In this document: in pieces, positions 1-11,619 of the stretch
Numbering within the stretch: position 1 is the first letter of the stretch
Layout of the letters: the number at the start of each line of letters is the position of its first letter
Assembly (NCBI GenBank): GCA_947095535.1
Contig: OX352774.1
Coordinates: 181,038,200-181,102,199, forward strand
Length of the DNA stretch: 64,000 nt
Direction: 5' to 3'
DNA from: Poecilobothrus nobilitatus
Lineage: Eukaryota > Arthropoda > Insecta > Diptera > Dolichopodidae
Translations under genes and position numbers: made by a program
The notes under the pieces: generated by a model
What the model saw: only the letters and a program-made list of their open reading frames with translations
Databases searched by the model: none
What the model was told of the DNA's origin: nothing

Positions 1-2294
1 TTTTGTTTTGTTGTAGGTATCATTTTATTTTCGGTAAAACCTATCAAAAGTATAATTTTGAATCAAGCGAGGAAATACAGTTATCATTTATAAGTATTAT
101 AAATATTTTTTTATTGATTTTTTTTTTTTATAAATATTTTATAAAAATTAGATCTAAACTATGATATTAAAATATTAAAATGAATGCGCGCCACGTTTTT
201 ATTCAAATTTTTTTTTGTTTTTTATCGAATTTATAAAAAATAAAAAAATAATAAAAATATTAAATATTTTTTATCGTCAAATTAATCACGATCAATTTAT
301 TTGAGTTTTCTTATCTGTAATACCTGTCAGGTCAATTATCATCATCTCAAATTTAAAAAATACAATTTCCGTATATTATTAAATTTTTTTTTTTTGTTTC
401 AGTTATTTTGCTTTGCAGTTTATGGTTGTTGTTTTAGTATTTCTAGTAAAAAAAAAAAAATTTATCTAAAATATCAAAATTTATTTCGCTGTGGCATAAA
501 TAAAAAAAAAAAATTAAAAAAAAAACAAAAACAAAAAAAACTTGGAATCTTAACTAAGTGACTGTCTATTAAGGTAAAAAAAAATTTTTTTTTTATCAAA
601 AAACAAACTTTATCAGTACTAAGTGATAATATGTAAATTCTATGCAATACATATACATATATGTATATATATATACATAAATATGTATGTGGCTAAATAT
701 TATATCTTAAAGGTGAAAATTATGTTTGTTGCAGGGTTCGATGAAAATTTATCCAAAAAAATAAAGATTTAAAATAGAAATTTTAATTTTATTTTGGTGA
801 AATATTTGCTAATTGTATGACTTCCTTGGGAAAGTCTTATTTTTTTTTTTCAAACAAAATTTCCTTTGTTGGCATATGGCAAAAATATGTGAATTTAAAT
901 AAAGTGTAGAGGGGTCCTGAAACGAAACGAAATATGGATATAGCCTTAACGCCTTTACTAATTGTTTGTGATGCAACATTAGAGCGAATATAAATCTTAC
1001 TGTTAAATCTAGATCTGCAGTTTGGGCAATAATAATTTTTTTTTTTGGTAATTGTATCTTAGAACAAAACTCATTAACCTTCTTTTAGTTAACTATATTT
1101 ACCCATTCTAAAACTTTATCATATAAAAACTATGTTTTTTTTTACAAAGTTTTTTTTTTTGTTTTTTTTTTTTTTCTAAATAACCTACAATCGATATTAA
1201 AAAAAAAAAAAACGTAAATTTTCACACCTGTTTATGAAAAAATTTAAATAATTTCATTCCACTTAATTCAATTAAGACGAAAAAAAAAAATTTTAAATTT
1301 AAGTTTTTTTGAATTTAAAAAAAATTTTTTTTTTTTTTTGAAATTTATAACAGAGAAACCTAATGATAAAACCTAATGCTAAAACCCTGAACTTTTTCTT
1401 ATAACGTATAACAAAATAATATACAAAACCTTTACAAACATTTTTTGTTTTTATTTTTAGAAGCAGTTTTTTTTTTTTTAAGCTTATTTTATAAAATCAT
1501 AGTTAGTTTTTTTTTGTTTTATAAACTAATATGAAATATAACTGACATGCGGTAGACATACTTTTTTATTTTATTGATCTGATAGCCTTCAGTTATTTAG
1601 GTGTTGTTTTTTTTTTTTACGATAAATTCTTAATTTATATGTCACACATTTTGAATAAGAAAATGTTTAAACACATTTATCTGGATCGTGATTCAAAAGT
1701 GAAAAATAATAGAATTAAGTACCTTATTTAGTATTTTAGTATATAGGAACATATATATATTAGAACAGTAAATCTGGTTTCATATGTTGGATTATTTTTT
1801 TTAACCTGTTAAGACGATTTGATTATATATTATCATTATAATATAACAAAGGTGCATTTAGTGAGTGAAAATCGCACATGTCAAGAAAATGCTTTCTCTC
1901 ATAAATATAAAATTTTTATCTTTTGTTTTTTTTTTTTTTTAATATTTTAAATTAATTTTAGATGCTGTTTTATGCTCGTACATTACAGGAACATGCATAC
2001 TTTTTCTTTAATTTTTTTTGGAGATGAATATTTTATTCTCATATTTTCTGAAGAAAAAAAAACAAAAACATTTTTATACTTGTAATTTTCTGAATTACGT
2101 ATTTTCGTATCGCTCTTTCGTAATTGCTCTACTTAATCTCACATTTCAAAACATTGGACATTGAGCTAAACCATAAATTGAACTATTCTAACCATGTTTT
2201 TAGAATAGGTAAGGAAACAGCAAAATGTTAAGGGTTCTTGTATTGCTGTAAAACCTTCTTTTCACTTTTAGATTTCTAACTATATCTATGTAAA
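1..2294. other. A+T-rich non-coding DNA
   Basis: Dominated by A and T homopolymers. The open frame at 301-561 has no ATG start and translates poly-A and poly-T runs into Lys and Phe. There is a short TA/TATG microsatellite at 650-680. I see no exon with plausible splice borders. Confidence 0.6.
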
Positions 2295-2880
2295 TCCTTC
2301 ATCGCCAAAAACAGCAATCTACATATCCTAGACAAAGAAAAAAACAGAGCAATTCGTTTAAAAACGATCCAATTGCTACCTTAACTCTGGCTCTATCGAA
2401 GTATCATTGAGCATTGACTTTATTTTGTACATATTTTGTTAATAATAGTCTGTTAAGAGAAAATAAAAATCTTGCCTCTTTTTAAAAAAATTCCAGATGG
2501 CACAGCTCCACTCATGGAAATTCGTTTGTAATATGTAAATCGTGAATATGGAATAGCTTACCGCTAAAACTTGACAACTGAAAAGTGATAAAAAAAAAAT
2601 AATAATTTTACCGCAAAGTTATGGAAATTCGTTTGTAGTACGAACATTGCATATGTGGAACCATCTCCCACCGCATGAGTTCCCCAGATTTGGTGATGAT
2701 TACATTTACAACGTTCAAAGATTCAAGGTGAATATTAACAACTTTGTTCATAATATGCCTGCCAATTTTGAAATCAATTTTCATTCCATAAGTAAACTTC
2801 CTCTGATCAGACAGTACATGAGTACTAAAGATCGTATAACCTATTATTTGGTCAAAAAAGGGAGGTGGTGTTTAGTGGGT
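2295..2880 (+). mobile_element. Decayed non-LTR retrotransposon, 3' end of the reverse transcriptase ORF
   Basis: Conceptual translation across several frames gives pieces typical of the C-terminal end of insect Jockey/I-type LINE reverse transcriptases. Near 2320-2370 it reads ILDKEKNRAIRLKNDP, matching the family pattern LLDxVQNRAIRLIND. Near 2630-2745 it reads HMWNHLPPHEFP and then YNVQRFKVNIN, matching the pattern (R)LWNSLPxxVFP...YNLQxFKxNVNR. In-frame stops and frameshifts show that it is dead. The stretch encoding FV(V/I)...(M/I)WN(H/S)LP occurs twice, about 110 bp apart (2512-2570 and 2622-2670), so two truncated copies or an internal duplication abut here. An 18-A run at 2965-2982 lies just downstream and could be the poly(A) tail. 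A related, more degraded copy lies at 23516-24070. The assignment comes from remembered family patterns, not from a search. Confidence 0.7.
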
Positions 2881-4654
2881 TAAAGTTCTACACACTCATA
2901 GAGGACTCTTACTCGTTTTCACTCCTCTATATTATCTTTCGATGATTCCTATACCTACTCTCGCAAAAAAAAAAAAAAAAAAGTTTAACACAAGTAATTT
3001 TTCGTAACCGTAGAGTTGTCATCGCAAATAAAGTTATCGTAGCAAAATATGTATTCATATTCATTATTATTGGCACGTTTTTTGTGTTATTATTTAGCAT
3101 CGTTTTCTTACGATGATTTATTTGTTGGTCATGAATTAGTTCACAAAAATTTGTTTAGAATCAATTCGTTGGCAATAAAATATTTGGGAAAAACTAGACT
3201 AGACTATTAATTTTTATTAGAATGTTTTTAGAAAAAGTATTTTTTAAATCTTTATTTTTTAGTTATCTATAATGCCCAAAAAAAGAAATTTTATCGATAT
3301 TCTCTTTAAAAAGAAAATTTTTTAACACATACTTATACATATGTATAAGTACGTTTATGCAATTCAATAAAAACTTGGAAATTTGGTTAAGAAAAAGATT
3401 ATGATTTTAAAATATATTATTAAGTCTTAACAAACGCTTATGCATTTTTAGTTTTATAAAAATAAAGTTGAGTTTTTGCACGTACATTTGCACGTATATT
3501 TATTTTCTATATATATAGAACATAATTCGGGAAATTTCTCAATGGAAAAACAAAATTATAAAGCGGAAAATTAATTTAATTAACCTTGAAATCCGTATTA
3601 ACCAACCAAATGTTTAGAATTTTAAAAAATTTAAAATTTTTATTTTAAAAAATAAAAATACCTTCAAATCGAAAACATTTTTAAATACATAATTAAAAAT
3701 TCTTTTTCACGTATGCGTTTACCATTAAAAGAATTTAATCCAAAATTTAAATTTCGGATTAAAATTTTTTTTTTAATTGAATTTTAATAATAAATTTTCC
3801 AATTAAATTTTTTGTTTTTAATTTTTCTGTGATATGCAATTAATAAATTTTTTTAAATTTCAATTTTATATAACATTTTCTCTCTTTTCCTTTAATTATC
3901 TTTTTATTATTTAATAATATTTTAGCTTTTTATTTTTATATTTTTTTTTTGTTTTCTATTTGAAAAATTCGCGTGAAATTTTTTGTTTTTTTTTTTAGTT
4001 TCGTATAAAAAAAATTTAAAAACATTTTTATGTTAAATTAAATGGGCGATTATGATAATAATTATTTATGTTGTATATTATGTATGTACATATGTTTTAC
4101 GATAAATTATTTTTTATTATATAATAATGTTTACAAATATGGTACTTATATGTGTAGTAGTTTTAGCCGTTATTATTACTATATGTTGGAAAATTTTGAT
4201 AAAAAGAGAAGGACAATCTATAAGTAATATTTATTTTTTTATGAGAATTCAAATCAAATATATAGTGAAGTTTATAAATTTATGTATATGTAGGTATTGT
4301 ATATGTGTTAATGATGTAGGTAAAAAATTAAAAAGTAAAATTATAGGGTTACATATAAATGAAGAAATTTATGAATAATTAATTCATTTAAAAATTATAA
4401 TATAGATAGATGTTGTACCTATGTATGGATTTAAATTAAATTAAAAGTAAAGTTCTAAAATTTTTTAGTCATAATTAAAATTTTAATTTAATTCTAATTA
4501 TAAAGTTCAAATTTACTAAAAAGTTTACATCTTCACAGATAGTTATTAGTCAAGCCATTAAGGTTTTCAAATGTTACTTGATAAACTATTGTCAGCTATT
4601 GATGTTTTTGATATTCATGTTGTTTGGTTATCCAGACATAGCGGCTTTTAAAGC
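2881..4654. other. A+T-rich non-coding DNA
   Basis: The first 85 bases may be the 3' untranslated end of the preceding LINE fragment, closed by an A run at 2965-2982. The rest is low-complexity A+T sequence. The open frames at 4042-4378 overlap each other, are Tyr/Cys/Ile-rich and have no recognisable domain, so I do not call them genes. Confidence 0.5.
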
Positions 4655-4965
4655 AATTGGTTAAGGCTGGTGAAACTCGTTCAGAGCGGCACAAGTCTTT
4701 AAATTTTCCAAGGAAAAGAAAATTTCAATACAACCTGTATATATGGATTTCAACAACAATCCAATATACTCCCAAACCGTAGATAATTTGGATAGATGGT
4801 CTATATCTATTAGACCATAAATGATCAACTGATCAAGATTCAAGACTCTTATTACTAAATAGTTGTAATATCGGTAATATAATAGGGATTTTAACGTGAC
4901 ACTGTCCGAACGGCAGATATGCCAGAAGGTTAGCACTTAAGTTTAGGCGGGTAAGAGAAATTATT
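4655..4965 (+). mobile_element. Decayed non-LTR retrotransposon, region just after RNase H
   Basis: The key segment is 4885-4955, read on the plus strand. It translates as GILT-stop-HCPNGRYARRLAL, with TGA at 4897-4899 where Gly is expected. RNase H-containing insect LINEs carry a pattern close to GxLTGHCPxGRHAxRLGL after the RNase H domain. Just upstream, around 4840-4885, the residues SRLLLLNS...IGNIIG fit the preceding helix of that region. The 91-codon open frame on the opposite strand over 4661-4936 is the shadow of this remnant. It is probably a different element family from 2295-2880, because that fragment ends soon after the reverse transcriptase. No target-site duplication was found. 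Confidence 0.55.
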
Positions 4966-7068
4966 TTTTTTTTACCTTTTTTGTGAATGTTCTCTTATTG
5001 TAAAAAGAAGAAAGTTTCTGGAGAAATTCTTCTTATAAAACTTTTTTGATCATTCGGAAGTGGACCTAATCTGCATTTACTTTTTTTATTTCTTTTAATC
5101 AAAACTTTGAGCGGAATGTTCTTCTACTTGTCTAAAAAATAATCTGATCTCGAAAACCTCTCAATAAAGAATCAAAAACGTCTGCACTTGACCCCTATTC
5201 AAAATCCTACCATTTTTCTTTTTTTTTTTCATTTTTATTCTTTTAAATTCACTTTAAACTTAAAAAATAAATAGGTAGGGTAGGTACTATATTATGAATA
5301 TAAATAAATATTTTTTCCATTTATATTTTTGTCTTTATAGTAATTTTTTTTAAACTGGATATTTGTGTAAAAAAAATAAAATACTTATACTCGCATAAAT
5401 CAAGTACCTACCAATAAAATTTTACTATGTATACCTATATTATATGTAAATACATACTATGATTTTTTTTTTCGCTGTCATCACACTAAACTTACGACAC
5501 AATACAACACTAATTGGCTTATAATATTTTATATTTCATTTTATATGACACACAGAGATTAAAATTTGTATTTAATAATTATACAAGTTTAGCATTTGTG
5601 TGCGGAAGTAGTGAAAAAAAAATTTATCAACAACAAAAATAAATATTACAATATTTTTGAAAAAAGAATCAAAGAAAATTACAAAAAAAAAAAAAAAAAA
5701 AATATGAAATTCAGAGATAATAATTTCAGAATTTTCTAACATAGGAAAAAAAAATTTAATTAAAAAAACAAAAAAAGCCACAAAATTAGTATGTACTGAC
5801 TTGTCATATGACACAATCATAATAAATTATAACGTATAATTTTATAAATTTAAAAACGACAACAAAAAAAAAAAAAAAAAAGAATTATATACAGATGACA
5901 GAATCATTATACACTCACAAGCAAATTTTTTGGAGTCACACGTTCTTACTCAGAAGGCTTTTACACAATTTAACCTTTCATAGTGTTGTCTCATATCGCT
6001 GATTTTTTAATGTCATTGCAAATCCCACTAATCATAATATATACGACTGATGAATAAGTGAGTGAAATAAGTGATTAAGAGGAATTTTTAATAGTTTTTA
6101 TAAGATTAATAAAATTTTATATTACAAATGAAGCTTATTTTTTTTATAATTATTTATCAGTTTTATGTTTATTTATTTGTGTGTTGATTTTATGTATGTA
6201 TGCATATATTTTAATAAAGAGTTATTTTTAATTAATTTCTTATATGAAATAAAAGAAGAGTGATTAAACGTGATTTTAAAGTTTTTTTTTCAATTAATTA
6301 AGCTATTGAAATTCTTTGATTTATTAGTAGGTATATAATTAAATTTAGTTAGTGAGTTATATTTTAAATAATATCTTAATGTTTTCACTTAATAATGTTT
6401 TGAAACAAATTAAAAAATTAAATATTATACACAAATTTTTAAAAATTTATGCCTTTTGCTACCTACTAATTCAACGGTTAGGTTGATAAGACTGTCTATC
6501 TGACAGGTATATATAATGAAAAAAGAACGAAGGTATTACATGTGTCAATATTTTCTGTAAAAACTTCAACAACTACTCTCGGATATCACCAGATCTTTTA
6601 CGATGCCTCAGCCATCAGATAATCACAAAGGAATTTTTCTTAAAATATTTGAAACTATCACTGAACGAAAAATGTGTAAACAATTATGATTACGATCATT
6701 CATCTAATAAAAATATTCATAATTTTTGGTCCAATGAAGGTCTAAGTTCATTGATCTAATGAATTTAAAAGCGTTGATTTTATGTATTAGTTCATTCATT
6801 TTCAAATTCCTAATTAAGGGAAAAAAATCATAGAATTAATGCAACCCTGCATATATTCGACAAATAAAATTCATTGTTTTAATGATTATCGTTCATGAAC
6901 TATATATATATACACATATATACAGTGCACAGTGTTCATAGAATTAAGGAAATTCTTCGTTCTCTAGAACTCGAAGAAACTATCAATTATTAGCTAAGGA
7001 GTGATTAGTTACTTTATGAGAACATTTATAAGACAGTTAATGAAGAAAGCTTCTCGAAGGTTGTTAAA
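4966..7068. other. A+T-rich non-coding DNA
   Basis: Homopolymer-rich, with no exon-like segment. The minus-strand open frame at 5572-5820 is Phe-rich because it reads poly-A tracts on the plus strand. A short TA-type microsatellite starts near 6900. Confidence 0.55.
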
Positions 7069-7240
7069 GGCTCAAATTTTGACTCAACTCATCGCTCAAC
7101 TTAAATTTGCTCATATTTTCATGCTCAATATTTTGGTCCGCTTAACATTGAGGTTGCTCAACCTGTAATTGTATCGCTCAAGGTGTGATCGGACTCAAAG
7201 TTTGTGTTGAGCATGACTTGAGTTTAACATTTCAGTCTGC
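7069..7240. mobile_element. Foldback element with GCTCAA motifs (MITE-like)
   Basis: The left arm (7069-7113) and the reverse complement of the right arm (about 7193-7237) align over about 45 bases with scattered mismatches and small gaps. The shared core is ACTCAA.TCAT.GCTCAAC. The motif GCTCAA or its complement recurs at least eight times across the element and its spacer. This is the layout of a small foldback or MITE insertion. I found no convincing target-site duplication and cannot assign a superfamily. Confidence 0.5.
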
Positions 7241-8374
7241 TCTTCTATAATCCTGTTTTAAATACTTTAAACACATGAAGGGCCGTTTTAGAAGCGTGAT
7301 AAGAAATTTAATGGTTTTATTAATTTCAAACTAAGAAATGGAAAAATCAAAAGCTATAAAGTATAACAAATAATAAAAAATGTATATATATAATATGACT
7401 CAATGAAATATAACTATGATGAATTATCGCAAATATTAATTCTATATTCTCATTGTTTATTACATCTGACCACACAAAAAATTTTAAATGTTTATGTTAT
7501 AAATAATATTATTTTAATCTATTACTACATCATGTTTAAGATTGGTTAAAGAGTTTTACATTGTACAAAATTGGAACAAAAAAATAAATACATAATCAAT
7601 TTTCATTTTTCTATTTTAGTTAATTTTTTTTTTTTTTTTACATCATTAAAAGTGAGATTTCCACATAGCCCACATCTAACAGAATAACAAGCCACAATCT
7701 AACAAAATAAATTGGAAAAAAAAAAACAAAAATAAAAGCAAAATTGATTGAGAAATAATTAATTCTATACATTTTTTTTTTTTATTTCAATTTTCATTTT
7801 GATTATGTCACAACGAAATAACATATGAGGTTAAATTTTTAGATTAAAGGAGTATGTAATGGTCAGAACATGCTGTATGTATGTATATTATATTATATAG
7901 TTATAGATGTACAAAATTTATGTAAATGTTAATATATTTTTTTTTTTGGTATTTTTAAAGCTTTAAATTTTATTCCGTATTAAATCCCTATAATATAGTA
8001 ATCATTGGTCTGTTGAACTGTTGATGAGATATTTATGAGATTATAATTTGGGTAATTTATTTCGATTATCGTAACAGAGAGCAAAAAAAAAGAAAATTTA
8101 ATCCCGTCCCAAGTATTGCGTATACCAATAATATAATACCCTTAGGAATAGTAAAATCAATTTATGATTTGTATTTGAGGTAATGGAGTGTGAGAACAAG
8201 AACGAGACTATATCTATGTATGTAATGTAGCTGATCAGAAAGAAAAACCTAATATAATAAATTGAATTATTATATTATATATAGGATTCAGCCATTGGCG
8301 AAAAAAAAATATTCACTATAAATTATAACCCATATGGAATTTTCATATTTTATTAATTTGATGATGAGAAATGT
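7241..8374. other. A+T-rich non-coding DNA
   Basis: Simple A+T sequence with long T runs and a few TATG repeats. Nothing exon-like or repeat-like stands out. Confidence 0.5.
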
Positions 8375-9747
8375 GTTATTTTTGGGGGGATGAAATAAAG
8401 GCGATTCTATTTTATTACCAAAAACAATGGATATATACAGTCGAATTAACCATTCTATCTTATTTCCAAAAAAAATGTTCAAAAAATAAAATAAATGAAA
8501 TAAAGTCGAAAAAATAAAGTTTGCAAATATTTAATTTACATATGTACAAACAATAATATCACAGTAATATGACATAGCTTCTATAGCCATAAGTTCCATA
8601 AAAGTGATTCTGAAGTTGTAAGCGAACAGACAAACCAAAAAACTTTCTTCTTTATATAAGAGAAGATATGTAGAAAGGATTTCATAGATGGTTATAAAAA
8701 CAAGTTTGTCCCTTTTTCCGGAATTTGTAGATAACTCTAATTTTGTTTGATTCGATGACATAAGCTTAGATCGCTTCATCTCTTAAAGAGGAAATATTGG
8801 AGAATGAGGATAAAACAAAAATTAGTATCTATTTAACGCACTTAAAGATCCATCTTTTGGTTATAAATATTATAGTTATAATGTTCAAAGTGGTCTATTG
8901 ATTTGTTGTTATAGCAATATTCGAAAATATGGTAAAAGATTTGAATGAAAAAAGTCATAATTTAATAAAATATGTCTTATAAAAAAACAGGTTTGCAAAA
9001 TATGCTATATTGAAACAAAGGTTTTAATTAAAAACTTTGGAAAAAGGGGAATACTTGATTTTCGGAATGAATTTGATAAATAAATAGTACATAGTTAATA
9101 TAAATTTCAGCATGTGTTTTATTTAAATAATAAAATAAATAAAAAATTTTTTTTAAAAAGTTTCTTTTTCAGGATGAACTGAAAAGTGAAAACTAAAACA
9201 TAAATTTTTTCTATTTAAATGGAGTCCAAAATACAGTTCCGTTTTTCAGGTGAAACATCCCGCCGGCTTAGAGCTTAGACTGATATTGATGAAAAGAAAG
9301 TTAACGCAACGCAAGGCAATCCTAATTTTGCAACCAACTATGTTTTTGTTGTTATGTATTTAACAAAACCCAATATCTAATTCTAAATAATAAAAATTAA
9401 ACCAGTTTGAATATGTTATCAATAGAATAAAATTCCTTTAAATGTAACAACTGAATTTACTATTCATTACATTTTTAAGTTTGAAAACTAATAGTTGTTT
9501 TTAGAATGAAAAGAGCACGTGTGCTTTTTTATTGAAACTCTTAATATTTAATAATAAGAGTTTCGAGTCGACTTTATTTCCTTTTTTTGCATTCGACTTT
9601 ATTTTTGGACAATTTTTATTATAAATAAGATAGATGGTTAATTGGAATGGTTAATTTGACTTTATTTCCATTATTTTTGGTAATAAATTCGATTCGAATT
9701 TTCTTCGACATTTCGTTCGACTTTATTTCACCCCTCCTTATTTTTGC
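8375..9747. mobile_element. Segment bounded by long inverted repeats (foldback-type element)
   Basis: The left arm 8375-8520 and the reverse complement of 9567-9747 are clearly related. In order, both carry a G-run, TGAAATAAAG(T/G)CG, TTTATTACCAAAAA(C/T)AATGG, a stretch ending AATTAACCATTC, ATCTATCTTATTT or its equivalent, and a final AAATAAAGTCGA copy. The right arm is about 35 bases longer because of indels. The 14-mer TGAAATAAAGTCGA recurs several times within each arm. The arms enclose about 1 kb that holds an ATG-initiated 82-codon minus-strand ORF (8531-8779) and a G+C-richer patch near 9255-9310. No target-site duplication is evident. This could be one element or two solitary insertions in opposite orientation. 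Confidence 0.5.
8531..8779 (-). CDS. Hypothetical 82-residue ORF inside the inverted-repeat segment
   Basis: It has an ATG start at 8779 with a purine at -3, and a stop at 8531. The N-terminal third is hydrophilic and basic (MKRSKLMSSNQTKLELS), unlike the Phe/Ile/Tyr runs of chance frames here. The rest is mixed hydrophobic. I recognise no domain. Its position between the two arms of the inverted repeat makes it a possible element-encoded frame. There is no splice-site or homology support, so it may be chance. Confidence 0.15.
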   Translation of the reverse strand: MKRSKLMSSNQTKLELSTNSGKRDKLVFITIYEILSTYLLLYKEESFLVCLFAYNFRITFMELMAIEAMSYYCDIIVCTYVN

Positions 9748-9869
9748 CTTTTTTTCAGGTAAAATGAAATTTATATGAAATTAAGCTAGAAAAATCAATT
9801 TAGAATTAAGTCTGATGCCATCCAAACATTTTTTTTTTAGATATTTTTAATTTTTTTTTCTTTTTTTTT

Positions 9870-9932
9870 TTTTGAAGAAAATGAATACTAAGTGGGTTTC
9901 ACTTAGTAAGTTTTGAAGAAAATGAATACTAA
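9870..9932. repeat. 22-bp direct repeat around a short hairpin
   Basis: TTTTGAAGAAAATGAATACT and the following AA occur at 9870-9891 and again at 9911-9932. Between and overlapping them is an 8-bp perfect stem, ACTAAGTG/CACTTAGT (9887-9894 and 9900-9907), with a 5-base loop. Confidence 0.7.
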
Positions 9933-11274
9933 ATATAAAAGTCTAGTGCATTTCAATTTAAATTAAAAAAATAATGAAAATTTTGTAGAAATAAAAAAGT
10001 AAATATTGTTTTGAATGTTTAACGAATCAGTAAAGTCAGAAAGATTATGGTACAGTTCAATAATTTTTTATCAATCAGTATAAATTAGGGCTAAAATATA
10101 ATCTATATGATGAGCTAGTGTTTTTTTTTTTGATTAAATGAATCCTTTTAAATACATACATGTTAATATTTGAGTGCGCAAAAGAAGATTCATTTACGTA
10201 TTTGACCACATAGAAATACATATGATGCAGCTATTATAGTTCCAACTTTAACCAAAACTACTACTTATTAAGAGGCAGCATATTAGCTTAAGTAAGTAGA
10301 TATTAATTAAACATAATAAAGAGCTACGATATTGCAAAATTTTATACGAAGAAATATGAAGAGATTTTACTTTTAAAGGACGATTAAGGACAAAATAAGC
10401 TTGATTGATCTTAATTGTAAAACAAATACTATTAAAACTCTAACTGAATATTAAACAAACTATAAGTGAATCCAAAGATTATTACTAAGCTCTTTTATTC
10501 CGAAAAAAAATAAAAAAAAATAGATGACGATTAAGTATGTAACATATGTATTAAGAATAGATAAATATTCAAAGAATAAGATTTAATATATTGTCTTAGA
10601 TTTTTTCAAGGATTTATTAATCCCTTTTTTATTCCTACAAAATTTTTCTTCTTAAATTTATGTATCATTTTATCGTTTCGTATTTATTTTAATAGTGAAA
10701 TGGAAATTTTTTTTTTGTTTTTGGTATAATTTAAGAGTTAGGGATTTTCTAAATAACCTTGAAAATATTCAGGCACAAAAAAAGTTTTTCTTTTTGTTTT
10801 TTTTTTTTGTATTTTTCAATAAAAGTTTTTTCCAATCTGTAATCAGAAAAAAAAAAAAAAAAAAGGAAAATTGATTCTAGAAAACGATTTTAAAAGAATG
10901 ATAAGAAGGGATTTTCCATTTCAAAGTCACTTCAAGTTTGATGACATTTTTAGATAACAATTAATTATAATATATAGGTATAGAAAAGGAAAAATAAAAT
11001 CTATGTGAAAAGTTTTTAATTAAAAGAAAAAATTAAATAAACCATTATTTTATTTTTATATGGGATTTTGGTATTTATAATGTTATACGTGGTAACACGT
11101 GAATTTCATCTCGATATAAAATTAATTTAATTATAAAATTAATATAATTTCTATTATATATTTATATTGGAATTAGATAAATAATATGGAGATAACCTTG
11201 AACTTAGCTTTGAACTTTTAAAATTTTTATATACACCGAATTTGAAATTATTTATTAAGGATAATAATATTTAC
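9933..11274. other. Non-coding; probably start of the first intron of the gene beginning at 11619
   Basis: A+T-rich with homopolymers, including an A run near 10845-10865. On the minus strand this follows the splice donor at 11274-11273. I see no downstream coding exon of that gene in it. Confidence 0.4.
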
Positions 11275-11619
11275 CTCATTATTATTATTTCCATTTCCAT
11301 TTATATTTCCATTATTTGTTGTTGTTGTTGTTGTTACTGTTGTTATATTACTATTATTAATACTAGTTGTACTATTATTAGTACTAGCACTAGCACTGCG
11401 ACTTCTTTCTCTTTGATTATTATCTGTTATTTGTGCTGATGAAATATGATGTGTTGGTGTATTTGTATTACTATTATTGGTATTTATTGATCCATTTGTT
11501 GTTGCTGTTGTTTGTGTTGTTATTGTTGTTGCTGGTGTTGTTGTTGTTGATGTTGTAGTTCCATTATTACCAATTGATACCCGATTAGCCGGTGTATCTT
11601 TCCATCTTAAAACACCCAT
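11275..11619 (-). CDS. First coding exon of an unidentified gene (115 codons, phase 0)
   Basis: The minus-strand frame starts at ATG 11619-11617 and encodes MGVLRWKDTPANRVSIGNN. It continues into a Thr/Asn/Ser-rich stretch with one charged island (QRERSRSASAS). The exon ends at 11275 in ...AATGAG|GTAAATA, a good insect splice donor, exactly on a codon boundary. The frame is also open upstream as far as a TAA, but that part has no ATG and no acceptor AG, so ATG 11619 is the most economical start, with 5' UTR above it. The segment 11580-11670 is visibly richer in G+C than its surroundings. The Asn/Thr tract comes from AAT/ACA/ACT triplet repeats, as in many insect regulatory proteins. The following exons must lie at lower coordinates, but I could not find them before position 1. 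I do not recognise the 19-residue N-terminus. Confidence 0.55.

Noticed and set aside
301..561. 86-codon plus-strand open frame
   Set aside because: No ATG start. It translates T and A homopolymers into Phe and Lys runs, with no splice or family signal.
4042..4378. Two overlapping plus-strand frames rich in Tyr, Cys and Ile
   Set aside because: Composition follows TAT/TGT/ATA repeats, and the frames overlap each other with no domain.
4661..4936. 91-codon minus-strand ORF
   Set aside because: It is the antisense shadow of a plus-strand LINE remnant with the HCPNGRYARRLAL signature.
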